From: Marinithermofilum abyssi
GTDB taxonomy: Bacteria; Bacillota; Bacilli; Thermoactinomycetales; DSM-45169
Reading direction: 5' to 3'
Assembly (NCBI RefSeq): GCF_014641195.1
Contig: NZ_BMHQ01000010.1
Coordinates: 62,001-126,000, forward strand
Length of the DNA: 64,000 nt
Shown: piece by piece, positions 16,609-25,021 of the stretch
Layout of the letters: every line of letters starts with the position of its first letter
How positions within the stretch are numbered: position 1 is the stretch's first letter
Translations under genes and position numbers: made by a program
The notes under the pieces: model-generated
The model's database searches: none
What the model saw: only the letters and a program-made list of their open reading frames with translations
Told to the model about the DNA's origin: nothing

Positions 16609-17208
16609 GTGGTCGTTGATTGGAATATAGTGGAAGCATTGGGAACGTGGTTCGGCGGATTGGTAACGGCATGGGCGGTCAAAGTCACTCTTCAACAAAG
16701 TCAACCCAAAGCACGAATTAAGGTCAAAAATGAATGGATCGTTTCCAACCGATTGGAAGAACACCATAAACCCATTTTCAATCACAGAATCAGTGTCAAA
16801 AACATTGGCTTAGTCCCGATCACCGTTGAGGATATAGGGATTTCCGTCAGGAAGCCCATGGTTTCGTCCGTGTGGTTTAATCAGTTGACCGGAAAAATTT
16901 TGGCAGGAAAAAGACATCTTTTGTCCCTTTACCGTCATCGATTTTTTGAAGAAAATCCCGAACTGCCTCTAAGGCTGGATCAATCGGAAGGAACAAATGA
17001 TTTATTAATGTGTTCGGTAAGGTTGGCTGAATTTTTAGGGACCCACAATTACGAAGGGGTTGTCGTAATTCAATATTTCATAAGGGATATCAAAGATCGA
17101 ATTTTCTTATCCAAAAGAAGTGTGGTATATATTCCCGACATCATTCGAAATTTTACAAAAGCACCGTATAAGAAAAAAGAAACAGAAAGGAGCCCTTCTG
17201 CCAAGTGA
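16609..17208 (+). CDS. Protein of unknown function, N-terminal hydrophobic segment
   Basis: 199 residues from GTG 16609 (TTGGAGGG six bases upstream). Residues 8-28 (VEALGTWFGGLVTAWAVKVTL) look like one membrane helix or signal anchor. The rest is a soluble, beta-rich, basic domain (HRISVKNIGLVPITVEDIGI) that could face either side. Base composition is more AT-rich than its neighbours, which hints at recent acquisition. No family recognised. Confidence 0.68.
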   Translation: MVVDWNIVEALGTWFGGLVTAWAVKVTLQQSQPKARIKVKNEWIVSNRLEEHHKPIFNHRISVKNIGLVPITVEDIGISVRKPMVSSVWFNQLTGKILAGKRHLLSLYRHRFFEENPELPLRLDQSEGTNDLLMCSVRLAEFLGTHNYEGVVVIQYFIRDIKDRIFLSKRSVVYIPDIIRNFTKAPYKKKETERSPSAK

Positions 17209-17260
17209 CGGCCTGAGGGATTGGCAGACAGAAGAACTCCCTTCGGATTATCGCTTCCTT

Positions 17261-17476
17261 TTACTTTGGCGACTGTGTGGTTTGCACAAACAGCTGCTCA
17301 TTCATCGCATGATCCAGTCGACACAGGCATCGGTGTAAATCCGCCTCGTCGGTGAAACGGACTTCCTTCCGTTGTTCAGTGTTTACTTTCCATCCGTGCG
17401 TTTCCAGCCACTGGGCAGCTTTTTCCTCCCCCGGCCCCCAGAATTGAAGCGAATAGGTCTGCTCGATTTCGTCCAT
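17261..17476 (-). CDS. Small acidic protein of unknown function
   Basis: 71 residues, MDEIEQTYSLQFWGPGEEKA..., starting at ATG 17476 with GGGAGGG six bases upstream. A longer in-frame ORF exists but lacks a ribosome site. No motif recognised. It lies between the preceding convergent gene and hisC on the hisC strand, beyond the hisC terminator. Confidence 0.6.
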   Translation of the reverse strand: MDEIEQTYSLQFWGPGEEKAAQWLETHGWKVNTEQRKEVRFTDEADLHRCLCRLDHAMNEQLFVQTTQSPK

Positions 17477-17543
17477 CGTGCCCCTCCCGTTATCCGTCCT
17501 TTGTATGGATAGGGTAAGCTTTTGGAGACGAAATATGTCTGAC

Positions 17544-17573
17544 AAAAATCGCCGAAAGCCTGAGGGGCGATTT
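17544..17573 (-). terminator. Terminator of hisC
   Basis: Read on the minus strand: AAATCGCC / GGCGATTT stem with a 12-nt loop and a T-run. Confidence 0.8.
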
Positions 17574-17578
17574 AAGTT

Positions 17579-18691
17579 TTACGATGTCGGACTGGTCTGC
17601 ATGATTTTTTCAAATACTGCAGCAAACTGACGGCGTTCTTCCGGTGTTCCAATAGTGACCCGGATACAGCGGTGCAAAGGGGCAGCTTGGGGGGCCCGGA
17701 CAAAAACGCCCTGCTTCCACAATGCTTCTAATAATGCCTGCGCATTTTCTTTGCTCCCCGCATCGATGGCCACGAAATTGGTGTGGGAAGGAATGGCTCG
17801 GACACCGGTTTTACGGGCTAATTCTTCATATTCCTGTCGCCCTTTTTTAACCCCTTGGACCACTTGCCGGAGAAATTCCACATCCTCCAATGCGGCGGCA
17901 GCTCCTGCCTGAGCCATCCGGTTAACCCCGAAATGATTCCGGATTTTTTCAAATACCTGAACGATCTCCGGATGCGCTATCGCATACCCGATTCGGGCAC
18001 CGGCCATTCCGTACGCTTTGGAAAAGGTTCGGGTGCGGATCACTTGCGGGTCATCCGGATCGATCGGATAGATCTGATCCTCCGGGGCAAATTCCACATA
18101 AGCTTCGTCCAGGATAAGCAGACAGTCGGAAGGAAGCTGTTTCCGGAAGCGAGCGATTTCGTCTGCTGTGTAAAAGGTGCCTGTCGGGTTGTCGGGATTG
18201 GCCAGATACACCAGCCGGGAACGGGTTTCCCGGGCTGAGCGTGCCAGTCCATCCAGGTCATTATAAAAATCGCTTCGGTAAGGTACCGTATGCAGTACAC
18301 CTCCATAGCCTTCCACATGGTAGTTAAAGGTAGGATATCCTCCTTCAGAGGTGGTTACTCCGCTACCGGGATCGAGAAAAGCCCGTGCGATCAGCCCCAA
18401 CAGTTCATCGATTCCGCTTCCGATCACCAGGTGTTGGGTGCCGATTCCAAGACGGGCAGCTAGTTTGGTACGCAGCTCGTGACTGGTAGCATCCCCGTAC
18501 AGATAGGATTCCTCCGCGGCCTGTTCCATGGCCGCCCGCGCTTTGGGGGAGAGTCCAAAAGAGCTTTCGTTGGCTCCCAAGCGCAGTATCACCTTGCGCC
18601 CGAACTGTCTTTCCATCTCTTCCGGCGGTACAAACGGTACAGTGGGAGGCAATGCCTCTACGATTCGTGAAAATTTCGGCGTTTTCGTCAT
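17579..18691 (-). CDS. hisC: Histidinol-phosphate aminotransferase-like PLP enzyme
   Basis: 370-residue class I/II aminotransferase of the HisC group. It shows NPDNPTG (165-171), DEAYVEF (195-201) and the PLP lysine K225 in TRTFSKAYGMAGARIGYAIA. ATG 18691 has GGAGAGGAGG upstream; a longer frame starts 135 bases earlier without a site. No other his gene is nearby. The enzyme may serve histidine biosynthesis or act on aromatic keto acids, as many HisC paralogues do. Confidence 0.88.
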   Translation of the reverse strand: MTKTPKFSRIVEALPPTVPFVPPEEMERQFGRKVILRLGANESSFGLSPKARAAMEQAAEESYLYGDATSHELRTKLAARLGIGTQHLVIGSGIDELLGLIARAFLDPGSGVTTSEGGYPTFNYHVEGYGGVLHTVPYRSDFYNDLDGLARSARETRSRLVYLANPDNPTGTFYTADEIARFRKQLPSDCLLILDEAYVEFAPEDQIYPIDPDDPQVIRTRTFSKAYGMAGARIGYAIAHPEIVQVFEKIRNHFGVNRMAQAGAAAALEDVEFLRQVVQGVKKGRQEYEELARKTGVRAIPSHTNFVAIDAGSKENAQALLEALWKQGVFVRAPQAAPLHRCIRVTIGTPEERRQFAAVFEKIMQTSPTS

Positions 18692-18851
18692 GACGGATCC
18701 TCCTCTCCTTTTCACTGTAACAAATCTTTCAACCCTTGCGAATGATATAATGAAATCAGATGGCTTTTCTTCGGTGTCGACAACGGAAGGGCGGGGTGCT
18801 ATCCTGTTGCAAACGGACAAGTCCAAATTTGGGTAAAAAGAGGTGCCCTCG

Positions 18852-20726
18852 TTGCATAATCAAATTCGGGAAGAGCCTTTGATTGAGGAAGCAGTGCACA
18901 TATTACTACAGGCGGTTACCTTGCAGCCGGATGTGGAAAATGTACGCGTCAAAGAGGCGTTGGGCAGAGTAACAGCGGAGCCGATTTTCGCCAAGCGGTC
19001 GATGCCTCCCTTTCCGGCAGCAGCGATGGACGGGATTGCCGTCAACGCCCGGGATACATACGGGGCGACGGAAGAAAGCCCGCTTCGCTTGCATGGCGAC
19101 CAATTCGTTTTCATCAATACGGGTGATCCCGTTCCTCGACGTACCAATGCCGTCGTCATGATTGAAAAAGTACACGTAGTCGATTCCCATACAGTAGAAA
19201 TCACCGAACCTGCGGTTCCCTGGAAACATGTGCGTCATACAGGGGAAGACATCGCAAAGGGTGAGATGCTGATTTCCGCTTGTCAGTCTTTACGTCCGGC
19301 AGACTTGGGCGTTTTGCTGGCAGGGGGGATTCAGAAGGTGCCGGTGTGGCACAAGCCCCGGGTGGCGGTGATCCCTACCGGTTCGGAAATGGTTCCCCCG
19401 GAACAGGAGTTGGCTGGGGGTGAGCTGCCCGAATTCAACAGCGCGGTTTTTGAAGCTTATTTAAAAGAGTGGGGTGCCGAACCGAATGTAGAGCAGATTG
19501 TGCCGGATGAACCGGCATCGTTGGCAAAGGCCGTTCGACAGGCTGCTCAAACCCACGACATTGTGATTATAAATGCCGGCTCTTCGGCTGGCAGCAAGGA
19601 TTTTACCCCTCGTGTATTGAAGGAACTGGGGACTGTTTTGGTACATGGCGTAGCCGCAAGACCAGGGAAGCCGGTGGTGCTGGCCGTGGTTGATGGAACA
19701 CCGGTATTGGGGTTGCCCGGTTATCCGGTTTCCGCTTATTTGTCCCTGGAGTGGTTTGCCCTTCCGTTGATTCGGGCATGGTACAATCAACCCATCGCTG
19801 AACGGGAAACGATCCACGTCCAACTCACCCATCCCGTTCAGGTGAAATCCGGTGCGGAGCACTTTGTTCGCATGCGTGCAGGCAAAGTCGGGGGGCAGAT
19901 GAAGGCCGCTCCTGTATCCAAAGGCGCTGGGGCAACATTGTCTTTGATCCGGTCGGATGGGTGGCTTCGCACTTCCTCGGGTATCAGAGCGGGGGAACAG
20001 GTGCCATTCGTACTGTCCCGCTCCCAGAATGAACTGCAACACCAGTGGCTGTTAACCGGAAACGATGATCCGCTGTTGGATGTGTGGGGATCCCTATTGA
20101 AACAACGGAGCGGACGGCGTCTTTCCAGAGAAAGCACCAGCCGATCGGAGGGCATCCGCGCTTGGGCCCGGGGTGAATGCCATGTGGCGTGCATCCTATG
20201 GTCGGGAGAAGACGAGGAGTTATCCTCACTGGTAGCGCAAGAAAAGCCGGTACAAGATTGGCTTTTGCTCAAAGGCTTTCAGCGTCAGCAGGGATGGATG
20301 AAGGCGGGCGGGTATTCCCGAAATGGTGCAGGAGTCCGCGATGCTCATCATAAGGATCAAACATGGGTCTATGTGGCCGATGTCGATGGAAACGAACCGA
20401 AACAAGCGTCAGAGTCGGATCGCCGCCTTAAACTGCCTTCCCTTTTGAAGGCTGCGGCAGCCATTGCCGGCGGTACGGCAGATGTCGGCATAGGCACCCA
20501 AGCTGCAGCCAAGTTAGCCGGACTGGACTTTGTGCCCCTTTATCCTGCCCGGTTGGACCTTTTGATGACCGTTTCCTTTTATGAAAAAGAAGGCGGGAGA
20601 GCCATGGTTGAGGCGTTTCAATCTCCCGGCCTGAATAAAAGGGCAATGGAGTGGGGCGGATACAACCTGAACGATGTAGGGTCCATCCTCCTATCGGGCA
20701 GGGGATGGGAACCGGGAAATCGTTGA
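18852..20726 (+). CDS. moeA: Molybdopterin molybdenumtransferase MoeA fused to a PBP-like domain
   Basis: 624-residue protein. Residues to about 400 are MoeA, which inserts molybdate into adenylated molybdopterin: [68 protein letters not shown]. The remaining 220 residues ([18 protein letters not shown] to the end, with [20 protein letters not shown]) resemble the periplasmic-binding-protein-like domain known in some MoeA and ModE proteins. TTG 18852 is preferred because GAGGTG ends six bases upstream; GTG 18843 overlaps that site. First gene of a molybdenum cofactor operon. Confidence 0.92.
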   Translation: MHNQIREEPLIEEAVHILLQAVTLQPDVENVRVKEALGRVTAEPIFAKRSMPPFPAAAMDGIAVNARDTYGATEESPLRLHGDQFVFINTGDPVPRRTNAVVMIEKVHVVDSHTVEITEPAVPWKHVRHTGEDIAKGEMLISACQSLRPADLGVLLAGGIQKVPVWHKPRVAVIPTGSEMVPPEQELAGGELPEFNSAVFEAYLKEWGAEPNVEQIVPDEPASLAKAVRQAAQTHDIVIINAGSSAGSKDFTPRVLKELGTVLVHGVAARPGKPVVLAVVDGTPVLGLPGYPVSAYLSLEWFALPLIRAWYNQPIAERETIHVQLTHPVQVKSGAEHFVRMRAGKVGGQMKAAPVSKGAGATLSLIRSDGWLRTSSGIRAGEQVPFVLSRSQNELQHQWLLTGNDDPLLDVWGSLLKQRSGRRLSRESTSRSEGIRAWARGECHVACILWSGEDEELSSLVAQEKPVQDWLLLKGFQRQQGWMKAGGYSRNGAGVRDAHHKDQTWVYVADVDGNEPKQASESDRRLKLPSLLKAAAAIAGGTADVGIGTQAAAKLAGLDFVPLYPARLDLLMTVSFYEKEGGRAMVEAFQSPGLNKRAMEWGGYNLNDVGSILLSGRGWEPGNR

Positions 20727-20745
20727 CGGAAAGGAGTGCGGTACC

Positions 20746-21768
20746 ATGTCTCATGCAGGTTCTTCGATTGTGGACCGTCATCAACGGCCGTTGCGGGATT
20801 TGCGATTGTCCGTAACGGATCGGTGCAACTTTCGATGCAGGTACTGCATGCCGGAGGAGATTTTCGGCCCTGACTACACCTTTTTGCCGCGGCAAGAACT
20901 GCTCACTTTTGAAGAAATGGAACGCCTGGTGCGGTTATTCGTGCAACTTGGAGTGAAGAAAGTACGGATTACCGGCGGTGAACCTTTACTTCGCCGAGAT
21001 TTGCCCCTTCTTGTCCGGAAGATTCGTCGGGTGAAGGGTGTGAAGGACCTGGCTCTGACCACCAATGCTTTTCTTCTGGATCGCTATGCTGTTGCCTTGC
21101 AAAAAGCGGGCTTGGATCGGATCAATGTGAGTCTGGATGCACTGGATGACGAGGTTTTTGCCAACATGAACGGCGGTCGATCCAGTGTGGAAAAAGTATT
21201 GTCCGGCATTGACGCTGCAACCCGTGCCGGCTTGGCCGTCAAGGTAAACATGGTAGTTCAAAAGGGTGTCAATGATCACCAAATCTTGCCCATGGCCCGT
21301 TATTTCTACAAGAAAGGGATCCCCCTTCGCTTCATCGAGTTTATGGATGTTGGCAATCACAACGGTTGGAACACGGACCAAGTGGTTTCCAAACAAGAAA
21401 TTCTGCACATATTGCAGGAGGAGTTGCCGTTGGAGCCGTTGGAACCGGGATATTTCGGCGAAGTGGCCACCCGTTACCGCTATCGCGATACACAAACGGA
21501 AGTAGGGATTATTTCTTCTGTGACTGACTCTTTTTGCGGCAGTTGCACCCGTGCTCGCCTGTCGGCAGACGGCAAACTGTATACCTGTCTGTTCGCCTCG
21601 GCAGGGGCCGATTTGCGCGGCCCTTTGCGGGCGGGGGAAGAGGATGAACAGCTGTTGCAGCGAATCAGCGGGATTTGGGGAAAACGGGCAGATCGCTATT
21701 CCGATGAGCGTGCCCACAACTCTCCCCGTTCGCGGCAAAAAGTGGAGATGTCTTATATCGGCGGATGA
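20746..21768 (+). CDS. moaA: GTP 3',8-cyclase MoaA
   Basis: 340-residue radical SAM enzyme that with MoaC converts GTP to cyclic pyranopterin monophosphate. The N-terminal cluster motif is C27-x3-C31-x2-C34 ([10 protein letters not shown]). The SAM-binding TGGEPLLR follows. The C-terminal cluster cysteines are in [20 protein letters not shown], and the chain ends in SYIGG with the family's terminal Gly-Gly. Start ATG 20746 lies 20 bases after moeA with AAAGGAG upstream. Confidence 0.96.
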   Translation: MSHAGSSIVDRHQRPLRDLRLSVTDRCNFRCRYCMPEEIFGPDYTFLPRQELLTFEEMERLVRLFVQLGVKKVRITGGEPLLRRDLPLLVRKIRRVKGVKDLALTTNAFLLDRYAVALQKAGLDRINVSLDALDDEVFANMNGGRSSVEKVLSGIDAATRAGLAVKVNMVVQKGVNDHQILPMARYFYKKGIPLRFIEFMDVGNHNGWNTDQVVSKQEILHILQEELPLEPLEPGYFGEVATRYRYRDTQTEVGIISSVTDSFCGSCTRARLSADGKLYTCLFASAGADLRGPLRAGEEDEQLLQRISGIWGKRADRYSDERAHNSPRSRQKVEMSYIGG

Positions 21769-21850
21769 TCACAGGGTATTTGGATCTTTGCTTAGGAAAC
21801 GATCCAACGAAGGAGTTCTGTCGAGGGCAGACATGCAAGGAGGATTCAAG

Positions 21851-22333
21851 ATGTCATTATTGCCTCATATCAACGAACAAGGGCGGGCCAAGATGGTGGA
21901 TGTATCGGACAAAGCCGTAACCCGTCGAAGGGCAACGGCCCGCGCCCGCATCCGGATGAAAGCGGAGACGCTGCAGCAAATCAGGGAAGGGCGGGTACAA
22001 AAAGGGGACGTACTGGCGGTCGCTCAAGTGGCTGGAATCATGGCCGCCAAAAAAACATCGGAATTGATTCCCATGTGCCACCCTATTCCCCTTCGCGGAG
22101 CGAATCTCCGTTTTCGGGAAGAGGGGGAAGAGGTGTTGGTCATTGAGGCGGAAGTCAAAACGGACAATGTCACCGGAGTGGAAATGGAAGCATTGACGGC
22201 GGTCAGCATCGCCGCTTTGACTGTGTACGATATGTGCAAATCCATTGATAAGGATATGACGGTGATGGATACCTGCTTAGTTGAAAAAACCGGCGGGAAA
22301 AGCGGAGACTATATACGAAAGGAGGAAGGATGA
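21851..22333 (+). CDS. moaC: Cyclic pyranopterin monophosphate synthase MoaC
   Basis: 160 residues. Family motifs [14 protein letters not shown] (substrate-binding region with its His) and [21 protein letters not shown] with the KDM segment are intact. ATG 21851 follows AAGGAGG by six bases. The stop overlaps the start of mog, so the two are translationally coupled. Confidence 0.95.
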   Translation: MSLLPHINEQGRAKMVDVSDKAVTRRRATARARIRMKAETLQQIREGRVQKGDVLAVAQVAGIMAAKKTSELIPMCHPIPLRGANLRFREEGEEVLVIEAEVKTDNVTGVEMEALTAVSIAALTVYDMCKSIDKDMTVMDTCLVEKTGGKSGDYIRKEEG

Positions 22334-22818
22334 TGTGGCGTGTGGGAATATTGACATGCAGTGATAAAGGATCACGTGGGGAACGGGAAGACCGAAGCGG
22401 AGACGAAATCCGCCGGATGGTATCCCGGATGGATGGAGAAGTCATCCGATATGAAGTGGTTGCGGATGATTTGGACATCATTCGGGAGAAATTGGTACAG
22501 ATGGCGGATGAAGATCAGTTGGACCTCATCGTCACCACCGGAGGAACCGGCCTTTCGCCGCGGGATGTCACTCCGGAAGCCACACGGGCCGTTATTCACC
22601 GGGAAGTGCCCGGGATCGCTGAGGCTATGCGGGTTGCCACGTTGAAGAAAACACCGTATGCCATGTTGTCCCGGGCTGTAGCAGGTACGCGCAATACCAC
22701 ACTGATTTTTAATGTGCCTGGAAGTCCCAAAGCGGTGCGGGAATGTCTGGATGTGGTGATGGATGTATTACCTCATGCCTTGGAAACTTTGAGCGGCCGT
22801 TATGGAGATCACGAATAA
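22333..22818 (+). CDS. mog: Molybdopterin adenylyltransferase, MogA/MoaB type
   Basis: 161 residues ([20 protein letters not shown]...). The MoCF-domain signatures LIVTTGGTGLSPRDVTPEAT and IFNVPGSPKAVRE are present. The protein adenylates molybdopterin before MoeA inserts the metal. ATG 22333 is seven bases from GGAGG; ATG 22330 is directly before it and equally in frame. Fourth gene of the cofactor operon. Confidence 0.93.
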   Translation: MWRVGILTCSDKGSRGEREDRSGDEIRRMVSRMDGEVIRYEVVADDLDIIREKLVQMADEDQLDLIVTTGGTGLSPRDVTPEATRAVIHREVPGIAEAMRVATLKKTPYAMLSRAVAGTRNTTLIFNVPGSPKAVRECLDVVMDVLPHALETLSGRYGDHE

Positions 22819-22942
22819 CCCACCGCTTGATTGGTATGGAGATATTTCCGCTGCCTAAGCGGGGTTGTTGACGACAGTGGGTGATCCAAAGCGGAACGAT
22901 GGAGCAAAGTGTAGATCATCCGTCGGAAAAGGGGAGGAAGAA

Positions 22943-23398
22943 ATGGTCAAGCCTTGGGAGATTCGGGTGGACGGTGCGGTTAAAACACCGCTCACATTTA
23001 CATACGAAAGGATGCAATCGTTGGATGAAGGCTTGGATCCTGCCGAGCGGGTTCCGGAGCTTCGGGGAAACGCAGTCAGCCTGAAGGCTTTGCTGACTCA
23101 AGCGGGGATGTTGCAGGGTGCGACCCATGTGGTCTTTCATGCAGCGGATGATTTCCAAGCAGATATTCCATTAACGGATTTGGAACAAGCGTTTATCCTG
23201 TATGCACGGGATGGACAGCCGCTGTCCAAAGCGTACCCAGCCCGGCTGTATGTCCCCGATGGCAGCAGTCATTGTTTAAATGTTAAATCCGTGATTCGGA
23301 TCGAAGTGGTGAATCGTCCCGGCGAAGAACGAAACAAGAAAGCCTCTTACGGCTTTAAGAACGTTGTGCCGACAGATGAAATTGTGCGGTGGAAGTGA
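22943..23398 (+). CDS. Small sulfite-oxidase-fold molybdopterin oxidoreductase-like protein
   Basis: 151 residues from ATG 22943 (GGGGAGG upstream). It aligns with the core of the oxidoreductase molybdopterin-binding domain: WEIRVDGAVKTPLTFTYERM at the start, VSLKALLTQAGM, VPDGSSHCLNVKSVIRIEVV near the end. It is shorter than typical YedY-type enzymes and lacks the cysteine that normally ligates molybdenum, since no Cys lies before the VSLKALL segment. It is probably a cofactor-free relative or a binding or chaperone protein. It closes the operon; no T-run terminator is seen after it. Confidence 0.75.
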   Translation: MVKPWEIRVDGAVKTPLTFTYERMQSLDEGLDPAERVPELRGNAVSLKALLTQAGMLQGATHVVFHAADDFQADIPLTDLEQAFILYARDGQPLSKAYPARLYVPDGSSHCLNVKSVIRIEVVNRPGEERNKKASYGFKNVVPTDEIVRWK

Positions 23399-23467
23399 TC
23401 GATTGAAAAACGAAGGGTAACGTCAGCGGGATGAACGATAGACGGATATGAAGACAAAACACCGCAG

Positions 23468-23554
23468 GACCGGGGCATGGAACCGGGTCACAGCATGACC
23501 TGAGTGCATAACGGTCAAGACGTGTACCCTGTGGATGACGGTCATGCTCCGGTC
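23468..23554 (+). ncRNA. Candidate structured RNA before the tRNA operon
   Basis: Outer arms GACCGG (23468-23473)/CCGGTC (23549-23554) join an inner stem AGCATGACC (23492-23500)/GGTCATGCT (23540-23548). Inside are a small TGACC/GGTCA hairpin and the stretch GACGTGTACCCTGTGGATG. A related sequence lies at 42371-42425 with AGCAC/GTGCT in place of AGCAT/ATGCT, a compensatory change that supports a base-paired form. No named RNA family is recognised; a DNA-level repeat remains possible. Confidence 0.45.
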
Positions 23555-23611
23555 TACAGTTCAGAGAAAACCATCGGAAAATACTCTTTTGTGAAAAAGT
23601 AGATTTCCCTG

Positions 23612-23640
23612 TTGACGAGGGGTTAGATGTGTGCTAATCT
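23612..23640 (+). promoter_or_regulatory. Upstream sigma-A promoter of the tRNA operon
   Basis: TTGACG, 17 bases, TAATCT. Near-consensus promoter 127 bases before the first tRNA. A small GTCGC/GCGAC hairpin at 23649-23672 would lie in its leader. Confidence 0.7.
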
Positions 23641-23715
23641 ATTAAAGCGTCGCGAGGGAAACCCCGAAGCGACAGGGAAAACGAAAGGATCCACAAAAAA
23701 AGTTGAAGAAAAGAC

Positions 23716-23744
23716 TTGCAAACAGCCTCGAGATCAGTTAAAAT
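23716..23744 (+). promoter_or_regulatory. Proximal sigma-A promoter of the tRNA operon
   Basis: TTGCAA, 17 bases, TAAAAT, 22 bases before tRNA-Asn. Tandem promoters are typical for stable RNA operons. Confidence 0.75.
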
Positions 23745-23766
23745 AGATCATGTCGCTTCGAAATGT

Positions 23767-23841
23767 TCCTCCGTAGCTCAATGGTAGAGCGGCCGGCTGT
23801 TAACCGGTAGGTTGTAGGTTCGAGTCCTACCGGAGGAGCCA
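23767..23841 (+). tRNA. tRNA-Asn (GTT)
   Basis: Acceptor TCCTCCG/CGGAGGA, anticodon GTT in GGCTGTTAACC, CCA encoded. First of twelve tRNAs. Confidence 0.97.
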
Positions 23842-23848
23842 AATTCGC

Positions 23849-23941
23849 GGAGAGATACTCAAGAGGCCGAAGAGGACGGTTTGCTAAACCGTTAGGGGGC
23901 TGTATGGCCCCGCGCGGGTTCGAATCCCGCTCTCTCCGCCA
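23849..23941 (+). tRNA. tRNA-Ser (GCT)
   Basis: Acceptor GGAGAGA/TCTCTCC, anticodon GCT, long variable arm typical of serine tRNA, CCA encoded. Confidence 0.97.
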
Positions 23942-23966
23942 TCGAAGATCCGTTGTTTTAGAACGT

Positions 23967-24042
23967 GGCCCGTTGGTGAAGCGGTTAACACACCAGCCTT
24001 TCACGCTGGCATGCAGGGGTTCGAATCCCCTACGGGTCACCA
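23967..24042 (+). tRNA. tRNA-Glu (TTC)
   Basis: Acceptor GGCCCGT/ACGGGTC, anticodon loop CTTTCAC (TTC), CCA encoded. Confidence 0.97.
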
Positions 24043-24046
24043 AACT

Positions 24047-24121
24047 GGACGGTTAGCTCAGCGGGAGAGCACCTGCTTCACACGCAGGGGGTCGGCGGTT
24101 CGATCCCGTCACCGTCCACCA
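24047..24121 (+). tRNA. tRNA-Val (CAC)
   Basis: Acceptor GGACGGT/ACCGTCC, anticodon loop TTCACAC (CAC), CCA encoded. A dedicated decoder of GTG codons. Confidence 0.94.
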
Positions 24122-24126
24122 TACGC

Positions 24127-24203
24127 GGAGCTGTGGTGAAGTTGGAGTTCACGCCGGCCTGTCACGCCGGAGGTCGCGGGTTCGAGTCCCGTCAGCTCCG
24201 CCA
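24127..24203 (+). tRNA. tRNA-Asp (GTC)
   Basis: Acceptor GGAGCTG/CAGCTCC, anticodon loop CTGTCAC (GTC), CCA encoded. Confidence 0.97.
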
Positions 24204-24210
24204 TTATTAT

Positions 24211-24287
24211 GGCGACCATGGCGAAGTGGCTAACGCACCGGATTGTGGCTCCGGCATTCGTGGGTTCGATTCCCACTGGTCGCCCCA
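24211..24287 (+). tRNA. tRNA-His (GTG)
   Basis: Acceptor GCGACCA/TGGTCGC with the extra 5' G paired to the discriminator C, as required for histidyl-tRNA; anticodon GTG; CCA encoded. Confidence 0.97.
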
Positions 24288-24301
24288 TATTTTTACGATG
24301 A

Positions 24302-24376
24302 TGGGGAGTAGCCAAGTGGTAAGGCAACGGACTTTGACTCCGTGATGCGTAGGTTCGATCCCTACCTCCCCAGCCA
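24302..24376 (+). tRNA. tRNA-Gln (TTG)
   Basis: Acceptor TGGGGAG/CTCCCCA, anticodon TTG in GACTTTGACTC, CCA encoded. Confidence 0.97.
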
Positions 24377-24385
24377 CTTGATTAC

Positions 24386-24461
24386 GAGCCATTAGCTCAG
24401 TTGGCAGAGCACCTGACTTTTAATCAGGGTGTCCCAGGTTCGAATCCTGGATGGCTCACCA
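24386..24461 (+). tRNA. tRNA-Lys (TTT)
   Basis: Acceptor GAGCCAT/ATGGCTC, anticodon TTT in GACTTTTAATC, CCA encoded. Confidence 0.97.
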
Positions 24462-24540
24462 CCCATATCATCATCTGCGGTACATTGGATGGTGGTCAGG
24501 CGGCTTCGAAAACGGAGCCCCTGTCCCGAATCCACCCTAT

Positions 24541-24624
24541 GCGGGTGTGGCGGAATTGGCAGACGCACTAGATTTAGGATCTAGCGCCTCTGGCGTGGGG
24601 GTTCGAGTCCCTCCACCCGCACCA
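24541..24624 (+). tRNA. tRNA-Leu (TAG)
   Basis: Acceptor GCGGGTG/CACCCGC, anticodon TAG in the loop TTTAGGA, long variable arm, CCA encoded. Confidence 0.96.
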
Positions 24625-24640
24625 AAGGGATCAGCAACGT

Positions 24641-24727
24641 GCGGTCGTGGTGGAATCGGCAGACACGCTATCTTGAGGGGGTAGTGGCCGCAAGGCCGTG
24701 CGAGTTCGAGTCTCGCCGACCGCACCA
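24641..24727 (+). tRNA. tRNA-Leu (GAG)
   Basis: Acceptor GCGGTCG/CGACCGC, anticodon GAG in the loop TTGAGGG, long variable arm, CCA encoded. Confidence 0.96.
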
Positions 24728-24760
24728 TCTTGACATTTACCGTGGGTTTATGATATAAAT

Positions 24761-24837
<77 letters not shown>

Positions 24838-24866
24838 TTACAACCGCTTTACACAGACTTCATCAT

Positions 24867-24940
24867 GCGGGTGTAGTTCAGTGGTAGAACATCGGCCTTC
24901 CAAGCCGAATGCGAGGGTTCGATTCCCTTCACCCGCTCCA
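24867..24940 (+). tRNA. tRNA-Gly (TCC)
   Basis: Acceptor GCGGGTG/CACCCGC, anticodon TCC in the loop CTTCCAA, CCA encoded. Last tRNA of the operon. Confidence 0.97.
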
Positions 24941-24945
24941 ACGAC

Positions 24946-24980
24946 AAGACCGTAGCCTCCGGCTGCGGTCTTCTTATTTT
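24946..24980 (+). terminator. Terminator of the tRNA operon
   Basis: AAGACCG-AGCC / GGCT-CGGTCTT stem with a 3-nt loop, followed by CTTATTTT. Confidence 0.85.
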
Positions 24981-25021
24981 ATCCAAAATGGAGGAAATGA
25001 AGGAAGGGGGTTGGTGGAAAC

